A DNA stretch of 64,000 bases from JANNSX01 sp041397825 (GTDB taxonomy: Bacteria; Pseudomonadota; Alphaproteobacteria; Rhizobiales; Hyphomicrobiaceae). A program made the translations under genes and the position numbers. Shown one piece after another: positions 14,757 through 25,188 of this stretch (positions are counted from its first letter, which is position 1; every line of letters begins with the position of its first letter). The notes below the pieces were generated by a model. The model made no database searches. It was not told the origin of the DNA and saw only the letters and a list, made by a program, of their open reading frames with translations. The DNA lies in assembly GCA_041397825.1 (NCBI GenBank), contig JAWKVX010000005.1, forward strand, positions 124,001 through 188,000, given 5' to 3'.

Positions 14757-16946
14757 TTACTGGCCGAGCACTCCGCCGATCAGATCCTCGACCTTCGAGC
14801 CGCCCTTGCTGCCCGACAGTTTCTCGAGCGCCTGCTTGACCTTGTCCTTGTCGGCGCCCTTGAGCTTGGTTCCAAGCTGCTTCACCGTCTCGGCGACCGC
14901 CTCCGGGTTCTTCGCCAATGCCCCGAGATCCGGCGCGATCCGAGGTTTCGACCAGGGGCCCCGGATCTTGACGGGGATGGTGAAGCCGGTGGCATCGCCA
15001 GCGCCCTGACCCTCGAGCGAGGCCACGATCTTCGGCATGGCGGCATAGTCCAGGCTCTGGGCCGGCATGTCGATCGTGCCGGCTCCCGCAATCCTGATGA
15101 GCGGTCCGACAAGATTGAGGTCCTTGTTGGTGACGATGCCGTTGACGATGCTCAGCGTGCCGCTCAGTTCGCTGAAGTCCGTCTTCATGGCGTCGTTGCG
15201 GTCGAGACCGCCGACCTTCCCTTGCCCCAATCCCCGGACCATCTGAGGGATGTTCACGCCGACGATCGCGCCATTGGTGAAGGCAAACCGGCCTTGTCCC
15301 TTGAGAGCTTGGACGAGTGCTTTCTCAGTCTGCCCGCGCGAGGTGAAGCCGAGCGAGATAGAGCCCTCGCCTTCGATCCAGTCGAGCGCCATGGCGTCGC
15401 TGAGCATCGGCAGAGCCTTGACGCCGTTGATGGTTACGTTGCCGGTGATGGCCGGAACCGGGCGCCGGCCGTCGATCAGGATCGTGCCCAGACCCTTGCC
15501 ACCGTATGCCAGCAACTCCGGCAGGCGAGCCTTGAGCAGACCATCGGCCAGAGACAGGATGACCCGACTCTTGCCGATCTTGATGTCCTGATAGAAAAGA
15601 GCCCCGGCCGAGATCGTCAGATCCGCATCGAGGGCCTTCAAGCCCGCTACGTCGATCCGCTCAGTGCTCCAACCAGGTTTCGACGGCTTGCGTTTCGCGG
15701 GTTTGTCGCTCGGCGGCGGGCTCGCGGTCTCGTCGACACCGGCCTGAGCCTCCGGGGCGACGGCTGTCGATTCGTCCTTGGACGTCCCCGTCTGCGATTT
15801 CGACCTCTTGGCGATCTGACCTGACGCCGGCGCCTCGGCCAGATAGGTGTTGAGATCGAGCTTATCGATGCTGATCGAGCCCTGCAGGGCCGGTCGCTTG
15901 CCCGAACTCTCAAAGGCGAGAATGCCGGTCGCCTTGGCGCCGTCCAGTACGAGCCTAGCGTCGGTCAGGCCGACACGTGGCCCGGCGACCGTCAGATGGG
16001 CAGCGAGATCCAGCGGACCCAGCCCTCCGACGGGTGGCAAGCGTGCGCCGGTCCATTCGGCGAGGTCCCTGAGAGAGCCCGTGTTGAGGGCGACCTTGCC
16101 ATCGAGAAGCGCGACACCGGCGATGTCCAGCTTGCCATCGTAACTCGCGCTCACATGCGCCGCGTCCAGTTTGAGCTCGAGGCGCGCACCGGACTCGTCG
16201 AGGAACGACTTCAGCGTCGAGAGGCGGGCGGTCAGCGGCAAGGCACGCTTGTTCCAATTGAGGCTGCCACTCACCTCGAAGGGGGCATCGATGCTCGTCA
16301 AGGTCAGCTTGACGTCGACCTCGGTGAAGCGTTCACGGCTGCGGGTCTGGAGGTTGGCGTAACGGACCTCCCCGTGCTCGATGCGGACATCGCCGAGCGA
16401 CAATCCCGCCAGTGTGTCGGTCAACCGGCTTGCCCGGTCGGAGGTGGCTGGAGCTGCGTCACTGTCGGTGACCTCCAGCGACGGAGCGTCCGACGCCCCA
16501 GCGCTGCCCTCCGCGCTCTCGATCGTCGGTGCGACCTCCCGACTGACGGCCCCCTGCGGACGTGTGAAGTCCCAGGTCCGCCGACCCTGCTCGTCGACCG
16601 CCAACTGGATGATGGGATGGACGAGAACCAACTCGTCGATGGCGACCTCGCGGCGCATGAGCGGCAGCAGCGGAATGGCCACTCTCAGCCGCTCCATCTT
16701 GATGAAGGTCTCGCGTTCCATGCCCGGTGGTCCGGACAAAGAGACGTTCTTGAGGTCGACTCCGAGCCGTGGATAGACGGTGAATGTCGCGCCGCCGGCA
16801 ACGACAAGGTCGCGACCGGTTCGTTGCTTGACTTCGGCGATCAGCCGATCGCGCACGTAACCCGTCGGGGCAGCAATGAAGATGAAGACGCCGGCGGCCA
16901 GGGCTGCACAGACGAGACCGATCAGGCCGTAGACCGCATATCGCAT
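14757..16946 (-). CDS. AsmA family outer-membrane biogenesis protein
   Basis: A 729-residue AsmA-family protein. A single N-terminal membrane anchor (AVYGLIGLVCAALAAGVFIFIAAPTGYVRDRLIAEVKQRTGRDLVV) is followed by the conserved GGATFTVYPRLGVDLKNVSLSGPPG segment and a long beta-rich periplasmic part. A low-complexity Lys/Pro/Ser linker lies around residues 385-430. The C-terminal AsmA-like domain includes LKGQGRFAFTNGAIVGVNIPQMVRGLGQG and DYAAMPKIVASLEGQG. Family members act in the periplasm in outer-membrane protein or lipid homeostasis. It is divergent from the TerC gene. Confidence 0.88.
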   Translation of the reverse strand: MRYAVYGLIGLVCAALAAGVFIFIAAPTGYVRDRLIAEVKQRTGRDLVVAGGATFTVYPRLGVDLKNVSLSGPPGMERETFIKMERLRVAIPLLPLMRREVAIDELVLVHPIIQLAVDEQGRRTWDFTRPQGAVSREVAPTIESAEGSAGASDAPSLEVTDSDAAPATSDRASRLTDTLAGLSLGDVRIEHGEVRYANLQTRSRERFTEVDVKLTLTSIDAPFEVSGSLNWNKRALPLTARLSTLKSFLDESGARLELKLDAAHVSASYDGKLDIAGVALLDGKVALNTGSLRDLAEWTGARLPPVGGLGPLDLAAHLTVAGPRVGLTDARLVLDGAKATGILAFESSGKRPALQGSISIDKLDLNTYLAEAPASGQIAKRSKSQTGTSKDESTAVAPEAQAGVDETASPPPSDKPAKRKPSKPGWSTERIDVAGLKALDADLTISAGALFYQDIKIGKSRVILSLADGLLKARLPELLAYGGKGLGTILIDGRRPVPAITGNVTINGVKALPMLSDAMALDWIEGEGSISLGFTSRGQTEKALVQALKGQGRFAFTNGAIVGVNIPQMVRGLGQGKVGGLDRNDAMKTDFSELSGTLSIVNGIVTNKDLNLVGPLIRIAGAGTIDMPAQSLDYAAMPKIVASLEGQGAGDATGFTIPVKIRGPWSKPRIAPDLGALAKNPEAVAETVKQLGTKLKGADKDKVKQALEKLSGSKGGSKVEDLIGGVLGQ

Positions 16947-17252
16947 AACCCTGCTCCTCGCCCGAACGCGCTGTGGCGGTGGTTATGGAGTCGATTCGTT
17001 CACCGCATGCTGCCGGGGATTGCCGCCAAAGTCACCCTAAGCTTTCGACGCCGAATGCTACGGCCGTGGATAATGTGGACATATCAAGCGGGTAGGAATG
17101 TGACGCCTCGGCATAGAGTGCAAATTCGCCGAGCCGATGTGATGATCGCGACGTTTGAGCGCATCGTATCCTGCTTGGTGATCCGAGGCGAAGACAGCTA
17201 CGGATGCGCCGCCTGGCGTGGAGCATTGCCCCAGGCTCGCTATGAGGGTGGC
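16947..17252. other. intergenic region between asmA-like and terC-like genes
   Basis: A 306-base divergent promoter region. I see no repeat, convincing operator or riboswitch. In particular no yybP-ykoY-like element, which precedes some terC genes, was recognised. Confidence 0.5.
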
Positions 17253-17888
17253 ATGGAACTCGGCTCGCTCGCTGGGCTCACGCAGATCATTTGGCTCGAT
17301 GTCGTTCTGTCCGGTGACAATGCTCTCGTCATCGGCATCGCGGCGTCGACGCTCGTTCCATCGCTGCGTCGCAAGGCCATCGTCTTTGGCCTGGCGTTGG
17401 CAACGGCGATCCGAATCCTCTTCGCAGGGGCTGCGACCTATCTCTTGAACGTCCCAGGCCTGCTGTTCGCGGGCGGTCTGGCGTTGTTGTGGGTGTCGTG
17501 GCGGCTGTTCGCGGATCTCTATTGGCATCAGGCCGAGCCCGAGGCGGTCAAGGTCGATGCCGATCATCCGGACGGCGCTCCGGAGAGCCATTCGCTGTTC
17601 AAGGCGCTCGTATCGATCACCATCGCCGACATTTCAATGTCGATCGACAACGTGCTTGCGGTGGCGGCGATTGCCAGGCGCGAGGACAGCCTTGGGCTGC
17701 TGGTGTTCGGCCTCGCGCTCTCGATCGCGTTGATGGGCGTCGCTGCGACACTGATCGTGCGCGTCCTGCTGAAATATCGGTGGATCTCGTATGTCGGCGT
17801 CGCCCTGCTGTTCTACATTGCCGGCGAGATGCTCGTGTACGGATTTCCGGGCCTGCTGCGTCTCGCCCCGTCCGGTCTCGGAGGTTAG
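17253..17888 (+). CDS. TerC family integral membrane protein
   Basis: A 211-residue TerC/YjbE-like membrane protein. The frame is open far upstream, to 15996, but that part is antisense to the asmA-like gene; ATG 17253 with GAGGGTGG upstream gives the family start MELGSLAGLTQIIWLDVVLSGDNALVIGIAAS. The two metal-site motifs typical of the family are present as SGDNAL and SIDNVLAVAAIA. About seven hydrophobic helices are seen. Members are linked to manganese export or metal resistance. Confidence 0.9.
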   Translation: MELGSLAGLTQIIWLDVVLSGDNALVIGIAASTLVPSLRRKAIVFGLALATAIRILFAGAATYLLNVPGLLFAGGLALLWVSWRLFADLYWHQAEPEAVKVDADHPDGAPESHSLFKALVSITIADISMSIDNVLAVAAIARREDSLGLLVFGLALSIALMGVAATLIVRVLLKYRWISYVGVALLFYIAGEMLVYGFPGLLRLAPSGLGG

Positions 17889-17898
17889 GCGGGCTGGC

Positions 17899-19092
17899 TC
17901 AGGCTCGGCTCGTCGGCGCGGAGATGCGACGCCAGACGATGCCAGCAAGCATCCACGCCTGCTGGGCTGCGATCTCGACAACCTGCCTCGCGGTCCCTAT
18001 GGCCTGGCCTGAAAGCACCTCGAGCCATCCAAGAAAGCGTTGGTAGCCGGGAAGACGGGCGGCTTCGGACCAAGCGAACAGGCCGAGTGCGATCAGTAGC
18101 GGCACGAGATAGTAGATGCAGCGGAAGACGAGCAAGCTGGCAAACAGCGCACTCGCCGGCGTCGAGGGCATGGCGAGCAGAATGACTGTTTCAAACACGC
18201 CGATTCCGCCCGGCACGTGACTGGCGAGGCCGAGTGTCATGGCAATTGCGAAGACGCCAACGAAAGGTAAGAAGCCAATGTTTGCGCTGTCCGGCAAGAG
18301 CATGTACAGCGCGGCCGCGGCCGTGCCCAGATCGGCGAGTCCCACACCGAATTGAGACAATGTCGACCCTGCGCCCGGAAGGGGCAGCGAGCGGAGTCCC
18401 CAACGCAGCGATTTAGGGCTCCCTCCGACCCAGACCACGTAGGCTGCGAGCAGGCCAAGCAAGATCATGCCCAGGAGTAGTGTGAGCCACGACGAGATGC
18501 CGATGAGCAGCCCGAGAGCCGAGGGCTCGAGGATGAGACAGAGGGCGGCGACGAGCGTCCCGCTCAACGCGAAGGTCAAGCCGCAGATCAGGGTCAGGAG
18601 GGCAATGTCCGAGGCCCGGAGACCGGCCGAAGCATAAATTCGATAGCGCGCCGTCCCGCCTGTCAGCAAGGCGAAGCCGAGGTTGTTGGCGAAGGCGTAG
18701 CTCAGGAAGGAGCCGAGCGCCACCCGAGAGTAGGGGAGCTCTTTGCCAAGATAGCGGAGGCCCAGCAAATCGTATCCGGTCAAAGCAAGATAGCTGCAGC
18801 CGGTGAACAGCAGGCATACCAGAACATGCCAGGTCGGGATGGCGGCCAGCGCCGTCCTCACATCGGTCCAGGCCAGGCTGTCGAGCGTGCGGCTCAGGGT
18901 TACTATCGAGAGCACCAACAGGCCGATGGCCACGCCCGCGCCGAGGAGCCTGCCCAGGATCTGTGGTCTGGTTGGTTGGATCGGTGGTGAGGATGTAGCT
19001 TCGAGACCATATGGGACCGAATGACCGGTCACCCGCGAGCTGCGACTCGCCTCACTGTTGAGAAAGCCAAACAGACTACGGTCGAGCCGCAT
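17899..19092 (-). CDS. UPF0104 / lysylphosphatidylglycerol-synthase-like transmembrane protein
   Basis: A 397-residue polytopic membrane protein of the YbhN/MprF-flippase-like family. It has about eight or more hydrophobic helices. The conserved GYDLLGLRYLGKELPYSRVALGSFLSYAFANNLGFALLTGGTARYRIYASAGL and FLPFVGVFAIAMTLGLASHVPGGIGVFETVIL segments match the family signature (SHVPGGIGVFE). The catalytic synthase domain is absent, so it is the flippase-like half only. It ends 11 bases from the convergent terC gene. Confidence 0.85.
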   Translation of the reverse strand: MRLDRSLFGFLNSEASRSSRVTGHSVPYGLEATSSPPIQPTRPQILGRLLGAGVAIGLLVLSIVTLSRTLDSLAWTDVRTALAAIPTWHVLVCLLFTGCSYLALTGYDLLGLRYLGKELPYSRVALGSFLSYAFANNLGFALLTGGTARYRIYASAGLRASDIALLTLICGLTFALSGTLVAALCLILEPSALGLLIGISSWLTLLLGMILLGLLAAYVVWVGGSPKSLRWGLRSLPLPGAGSTLSQFGVGLADLGTAAAALYMLLPDSANIGFLPFVGVFAIAMTLGLASHVPGGIGVFETVILLAMPSTPASALFASLLVFRCIYYLVPLLIALGLFAWSEAARLPGYQRFLGWLEVLSGQAIGTARQVVEIAAQQAWMLAGIVWRRISAPTSRA

Positions 19093-19418
19093 GCGTCACC
19101 GAATCCGTGTTTTCGGCCATCCCGCACGAGCCGTAGCGTATCACCTGCTCCAAGGGAGCTTGCAGCAGATCGCACGCTAGACCCGCATTGTGTCATTGAC
19201 CTGACGGGGAACACTACCAATCCGTCCATAGGCCGCGGGGCGATGACTAATCCTCTTCTCGGGATATAGGGTTGATGTGCTGATTCGCAATCGCGTTGCG
19301 GTGCTCCAGTTGCGGATCGTCGACAGCGTTACCGCTGTGCACCACCGTGCCGGGCGGGTCATTGCGCGGTCACTTCCTCTTCCCGGAGGCTTAGGCATTG
19401 GCACCAGCGCCGGCCTGT
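19093..19418. other. intergenic region, no feature recognised
   Basis: A 326-base gap holding only short, compositionally poor open frames on both strands. No terminator, operator or small gene could be supported. Confidence 0.4.
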
Positions 19419-20471
19419 TCACTCGCTCTGTGTCATGCGGGTCGAACCGTTGACGCCCCAGGTGTCGGCAACGCGATATCCGTCCGGCCAGGGGTCTTGA
19501 GGGTCGAGGAAATAGCTCATCGTGCCGGTGATGAAAGCGCGCCCCTCGATGGTTGGGCGGATGGCTTTCAATCCGCCGACGGTCGTCTCGCCCACGATGC
19601 GGCCGGTGAAGTGCGAGCCGATGAGGCTCTCGTGGATCAAGGTATCGCCGACCGTCATCTGGCCCTTGGCATGCAGCACGGCCATGCGGGCTGAGGTGCC
19701 GGTGCCGGTGGGGCTCCGATCGGAGCGGCCGGGCGAGACAATGCAGGTGTTGCGCGTCGGCTTGCCGGGGCCCTCATAGGGGCGGTTGAGCTGCACGATC
19801 GAGACGCCGCTGATGCCAGGGTTCTCCGGATGCACGGCGGTCAACTGCTCACGCGCGGCGACGCGGACCTTCTCGCCGAGCACGGCGAGATCTCGGGCCT
19901 CGTCGGCCGTCACCTGGAAGCCGAGCTTCGTCGCGTCGACGATGGCGTAGATCATGCCGCCATAGGCGACGTCGAGCATGATGGTGCCATGGCCTTCGAC
20001 CTCGATCCTGGAGTCCAGCGAAAGGGCGAAGCACGGTACGTTGCCGATCTCAACGGAGACGCAGCGGCCGTCGCGGCAGGTGGCGCGCGCGCGCACGGGA
20101 CCTGCCGGCGTCTCGAGCATCACGATGGTCTCGGGCTCCGTCATCGGCACGATGCCGGTCTCGAGCAGCACGGTGACGGTCGCCATGGTGTTGGAACCCG
20201 ACATCGGCGGGTACTCGGTCGGCTCCATGATGATGACGCCCGCCTGGCAATCGGCGCGGGTCGGCGGCACGAGTAGATTGACGTGGCGGGCAACGCTGCC
20301 GCGCGGCTCGGAGATGAGGAAGCGGCGGATGTGGTCGTGATCGCGCTCGAAGTAGCGCATCTTCTCGTACATCGTCGCGCCCGGCGGCACCGGTACGCCA
20401 CCGACGATCACGTCGCCGATTTCTCCCTCGGCATGGCAGCCGACGACCTGGATGTTGCGGGTGGTGCGCAT
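19419..20471 (-). CDS. proline racemase-family enzyme with Ser/Thr in place of the catalytic cysteines
   Basis: A 350-residue protein of the proline racemase superfamily (proline racemase, 4-hydroxyproline epimerase, trans-3-hydroxyproline dehydratase). The opening is IQVVGCHAEGEIGDVIVGG. The two catalytic positions lie in PPMSGSNTMA (S91) and GRSDRSPTGTGTSARMAVLHA (T255). Racemases have Cys at both sites and 3-hydroxyproline dehydratases have Cys/Thr, so a two-base racemisation is unlikely. A dehydratase or another activity on a proline-like amino acid is possible. No hydroxyproline pathway genes flank it. Confidence 0.82.
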   Translation of the reverse strand: MRTTRNIQVVGCHAEGEIGDVIVGGVPVPPGATMYEKMRYFERDHDHIRRFLISEPRGSVARHVNLLVPPTRADCQAGVIIMEPTEYPPMSGSNTMATVTVLLETGIVPMTEPETIVMLETPAGPVRARATCRDGRCVSVEIGNVPCFALSLDSRIEVEGHGTIMLDVAYGGMIYAIVDATKLGFQVTADEARDLAVLGEKVRVAAREQLTAVHPENPGISGVSIVQLNRPYEGPGKPTRNTCIVSPGRSDRSPTGTGTSARMAVLHAKGQMTVGDTLIHESLIGSHFTGRIVGETTVGGLKAIRPTIEGRAFITGTMSYFLDPQDPWPDGYRVADTWGVNGSTRMTQSE

Positions 20472-20500
20472 GGTGGGGGTCCAAACTTGATGTGCGGAGT

Positions 20501-20618
20501 CCCTTCCCCCCTTGAGGGGAGGGTTAGGGTGGGGGGTATGCTATAAGATGTGTGTCGGCGTCTATCCCCCATCCCAAACGCCTAAGGACTTAGCCGCTTG
20601 CGCGTCCAAGTCCAAGGC
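20501..20618 (+). repeat. intergenic repeat, copy A
   Basis: The GC-rich palindromic head (CCCTTCCCCCCTTGAGGGGA then GGGTTAGGGTGGGGGG) is followed by a CTATCCCCCATCCCAAACG segment and a tail CCTAAGGACTTAGCCGCTTG ending in TCCAAGTCCAAGGC. The tail and the block order match copy B at 23708-23827 in inverted orientation. The rest of the 404-base gap (20472-20875) holds no other recognisable element. Confidence 0.7.
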
Positions 20619-20875
20619 TGTTGCTTCTTCGGCAGTGAGCGAACGATCCGACGCGTCGAGGCTTACAAGCCGCATCTCGGGTCGAATGCCGAGGCAATTT
20701 GGGATGTCGGCGGTTCCAACGGGCTCGAGTAGGCCAGTTCGCCGGCGCTAACCGCAACGAGTCGCTAACCATGGTTTGAACAACTCGTGCGCGGATCTCA
20801 AGGACAAGCACCGCGGAACCGTAAGTTCATCAACATTGCATAGACTGGCCCGGATGTGCGTCCGAGGACCGTCCA

Positions 20876-21943
20876 ATGATCCGGGTAGCGTACCTTTGCC
20901 TGCTGGTAGTGGCAGCATCGACAAGCGTGTTGGTTCCCGCAGTGCAGGCCAAAGCGCTTCGCTCGCCGGCAATCGATGCGATGATTGCCATTTCGGAGAC
21001 AGCATCCAGAAACTTCCAGGATAATGCCTTCGACAAGCTTGAAGCGCAAGCTAAGGCCTATCGAGACAAGAATTACCGCATTCCGAATGGCGACTACGCG
21101 CTGACGCTGTTCTACGATTCGATGATCTGGCATTCTGCGCGAGGTGATGAGAAGAACGCCCGACTCGCGCAGACTGAAAAATGGATGCGCCGCTATTCTC
21201 GCTCGCCCACGCCCTATGTCGCCCATGTCATCCAACTCATCAACTCGTACCATGGGTTGGGCCAGCTTATTGCGGTCAATGAGCAGGCAGGGCTGGCGGC
21301 CAATGCCGGTAGGTACAAGGAGAAGGCGAAGCGCTATCTGGCGGATGCACAACGCTTGTTGACAAATCGCCGCTCAATCGCGGCCAAAGACCCCTACTAC
21401 TTTGTCGTCAGCATGATGGTGTCATCGTTGAGGGGCGACGATGAGAAAAAGCTCATGAAGACCTTCGAGGCTGGTCTCAGGAGTGCTCCGGGCTACTCTC
21501 CCTTCCACAAATCGGCCCTGGTGGCATTCGAGCAATTGCAGCCGGGCAACAAACAGCGCATTGAAGACCTGGTGCGACGGATCGTTGCCGTCCAACCTGA
21601 AGATGAGAAAGCGATCACCTATGCCCAAGCCTACTGGCTGCTGGCAGGCCACTATGGTCGCATCGACACCATGTTCCGGACATGGGCCATAGACTGGTCG
21701 CTTTTCAAACAGGGCATGGCGGACACGCTCGTAAGATACCCTGACGAGTCGAATGGTAGCTGGTTTGCTCGGTTCGCGTGTCTGGCGGGCGACGAGGCCA
21801 AAATTCGCGAGCTCTGGTCAATGGCAGAACGATTCCCGCATCCGGGCATCTGGAACTCTCCGTTCGAGTTTCAAATGTGCCAGGCCGTAGCTGAGAGCAA
21901 AGCTGATGAGAGTACAACGCCTGCTGAGTTGCCCGATCTCTAG
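20876..21943 (+). CDS. hypothetical secreted helical-repeat protein
   Basis: A 355-residue protein with a Sec signal peptide (MIRVAYLCLLVVAASTSVLVPAVQAKA, cleavage near residue 26). The rest is alpha-helical and polar, with TPR-like helix pairs (FDKLEAQAKAYRDKNYRIPNGDYALTLFYDSMIWH; GRYKEKAKRYLADAQRLLTN; AYWLLAGHYGRIDTMFRTW). WFARFACLAGDEAKIRELW near the C-terminus recalls DUF4034-type proteins, but I cannot confirm the family. Base use is less GC-rich than in its neighbours, with more AAG/AAC and mixed third positions, so it may have been acquired. It lies between the two inverted repeats A and B. Confidence 0.7.
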   Translation: MIRVAYLCLLVVAASTSVLVPAVQAKALRSPAIDAMIAISETASRNFQDNAFDKLEAQAKAYRDKNYRIPNGDYALTLFYDSMIWHSARGDEKNARLAQTEKWMRRYSRSPTPYVAHVIQLINSYHGLGQLIAVNEQAGLAANAGRYKEKAKRYLADAQRLLTNRRSIAAKDPYYFVVSMMVSSLRGDDEKKLMKTFEAGLRSAPGYSPFHKSALVAFEQLQPGNKQRIEDLVRRIVAVQPEDEKAITYAQAYWLLAGHYGRIDTMFRTWAIDWSLFKQGMADTLVRYPDESNGSWFARFACLAGDEAKIRELWSMAERFPHPGIWNSPFEFQMCQAVAESKADESTTPAELPDL

Positions 21944-21966
21944 AGCAGTCAGCTCGGCAGGCTCTG

Positions 21967-23637
<1,671 letters not shown>

Positions 23638-23680
23638 AGCTAAGGTCTCCGATCTCAATCACGACAACTTGTGAACTTTT

Positions 23681-23700
23681 CTTCCCCCGCGAGGGGGAAG
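23681..23700. repeat. short palindrome in the hutU leader
   Basis: CTTCCCCC-GCGA-GGGGGAAG is a perfect 8-pair inverted repeat 44 bases upstream of hutU. It abuts the longer repeat copy B, so it is probably part of the same repeat class rather than a terminator. Confidence 0.5.
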
Positions 23701-23707
23701 GCCAAGC

Positions 23708-23827
23708 GCCTTGGACTTGGATGCGCAGCAGCTAGAGTCTTAAGCGCTGGGGACGGGGGGAAACACGACGACAGAGTCACCTGTTCTCGCACGCCACCCC
23801 GGCCCTCCCCCTCGGGGCGGGAGGGGG
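23708..23827 (-). repeat. intergenic repeat, copy B (inverted relative to A)
   Basis: Read on the minus strand it begins with a palindromic CCCTCCC/GGGAGGG-type block, continues through a CCCCCCGTCCCC segment and ends in AAGACTCTAGCTGC and TCCAAGTCCAAGGC. This is the same order of blocks as copy A at 20501-20618. It lies between hutU and the divergent deaminase gene. Confidence 0.7.
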
Positions 23828-23915
23828 CTATAATGTGCTGATGTGAAATCCTTGGTTCACTGACGGGATCGGCATCGAGCGCGATTTCGCTCCTCAACAC
23901 TGGATGGAGGCCACC

Positions 23916-24374
23916 ATGCCCCTGGTGTCGGTCACGGACAGCGATCGCCGCTTCCTTGCCGAGGCATTGGCGGAGGCGGAGACGAGTTTCGCGGCTGGTG
24001 GCATTCCGGTCGGTGCTGTCTTGGTGCGTGAAGGTGAAGTAATCGCGCGAGGGCACAATCGGTCCCAGCAGACGAATGATCCGACCTCGCATGGCGAAAC
24101 GGACTGCCTGCGAAACGGCGGTTTGCAAGCGAGCTATGACGCCACGACTCTCTACACGACGTTGAGCCCCTGCATGATGTGCACCGGTGCGGTCCTCTTC
24201 CTTGGCGTGCCGCGTATCGTCATCGGCGAGCGCGAGCACTATGCGGGCGACATCGATTTCCTTGTTGCGCGTGGTCTCGAGGTGGTGCTTGCCGACGATC
24301 CGGCCTGCATCGCGCTGATGCGGCGCATTACAGTCGAGCGCGCGGCGTTCTGGGCGAAGCTGATCGAACGATAG
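23916..24374 (+). CDS. yeast-type cytosine deaminase family protein
   Basis: A 152-residue zinc deaminase of the CDA/dCMP superfamily. The zinc ligands and catalytic Glu are in SHGETDCL (H-x-E) and SPCMMCTGAVL (P-C-x-x-C). The surrounding sequence LYTTLSPCMMCTGAVLFLGVPRIVIGE and the C-terminus with GLEVVLADDPACIALMRR ... ERAAFWAKLI follow yeast Fcy1 (LYTTLSPCDMCTGAI, VVVVDD.RC..IM). That favours cytosine or another free base over TadA tRNA. ATG 23916 is preferred because GGAGG lies five bases upstream; ATG 23904 would place that site inside the gene. It sits between hutG and hutU on the opposite strand. Confidence 0.85.
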   Translation: MPLVSVTDSDRRFLAEALAEAETSFAAGGIPVGAVLVREGEVIARGHNRSQQTNDPTSHGETDCLRNGGLQASYDATTLYTTLSPCMMCTGAVLFLGVPRIVIGEREHYAGDIDFLVARGLEVVLADDPACIALMRRITVERAAFWAKLIER

Positions 24375-24381
24375 AGCCATC

Positions 24382-25188
24382 TCAGGCGCTCTTTGCCGAT
24401 GCTGCCCATCTCAGCATGCGCATCAGGATGGCGAGCAGCGCCATCCTGATGGCGGGCGCCTTGGTCTCGTCGTAGGCGAACGGCGGCTCCTCCTGCATGT
24501 AGGCGCGGCAGGCGAGCTCCATCTGGACGGCGTGAACATGATCAGCCGGGCGGCCATAGTGGCGCGTGATCCAGCCGCCCTTGAAACGGCCATTGACGAC
24601 ATGGCTGAAGGCGGTCGTCTCCTGCAGTGTGCGGACGATTTCGACCTGCAACTCGGGAGCACAGGACGTGCTCGAGTTGGTGCCGAGATTGAGTACCGGC
24701 AGTTCGCCGTCGAACAGGCGCGGAATGGCCGAGCGGATCGAGTGGCAGTCGTAGAGCAGCACATGCCCGTGCTTGGCCTTCACGCGCGCGATCTCGGTAC
24801 CGAGTGCGTCATGGTACGGCATGAAGTAGAGGCGCTTGCGCTCATCCACCTCGGTCGACATCAGCTCATGACCCGGCCGATAGAGCGGCGCGCCGTCGAA
24901 GGTCGTTGTCGGAATGAGGTCGGTCGTCGCCTGGCCCGGATAGAGCGAGGCTCCCGATGGGTCGCGATTGAGATCGATGACGTAGCGCGACAGTCGGGCC
25001 GAGAGAACCGTCGCATCCAAGGCGGCGCCGAAGTCGTAGAGGCGTTCGAGCCACCAATCGGTATCGACGAGGGAACGGCCTTCGGGTGTCAGTCGCTCGG
25101 CGAGCCCAGGCGTCAACCCGCGACCACAATGGGGAATTGACAGGATGAGCGGCGAACCACCCTGCACAAGATCATAGATCGCACTCAT
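24382..25188 (-). CDS. hutG: N-formylglutamate deformylase
   Basis: A 268-residue metal-dependent N-formylglutamate amidohydrolase that releases formate and glutamate, the last step of the five-step histidine pathway. The family opening LILSIPHCGRGLTPGLAERL, the DTDWWLERLYDFGAAL segment, RYVIDLNRDPSG and LLYDCHSIRS motifs are seen, and the end of the domain reads NGRFKGGWITRHYGRPADHVHAVQMELACRAYMQEE. It overlaps hutH by four bases (ATGA) and is convergent with the deaminase gene, seven bases apart. Confidence 0.96.
   Translation of the reverse strand: MSAIYDLVQGGSPLILSIPHCGRGLTPGLAERLTPEGRSLVDTDWWLERLYDFGAALDATVLSARLSRYVIDLNRDPSGASLYPGQATTDLIPTTTFDGAPLYRPGHELMSTEVDERKRLYFMPYHDALGTEIARVKAKHGHVLLYDCHSIRSAIPRLFDGELPVLNLGTNSSTSCAPELQVEIVRTLQETTAFSHVVNGRFKGGWITRHYGRPADHVHAVQMELACRAYMQEEPPFAYDETKAPAIRMALLAILMRMLRWAASAKSA

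Noticed and set aside
15996..17252. Upstream extension of the terC-like open frame
   Set aside because: It is antisense to the asmA-like gene; the TerC family starts at the methionine at 17253 with a ribosome site.
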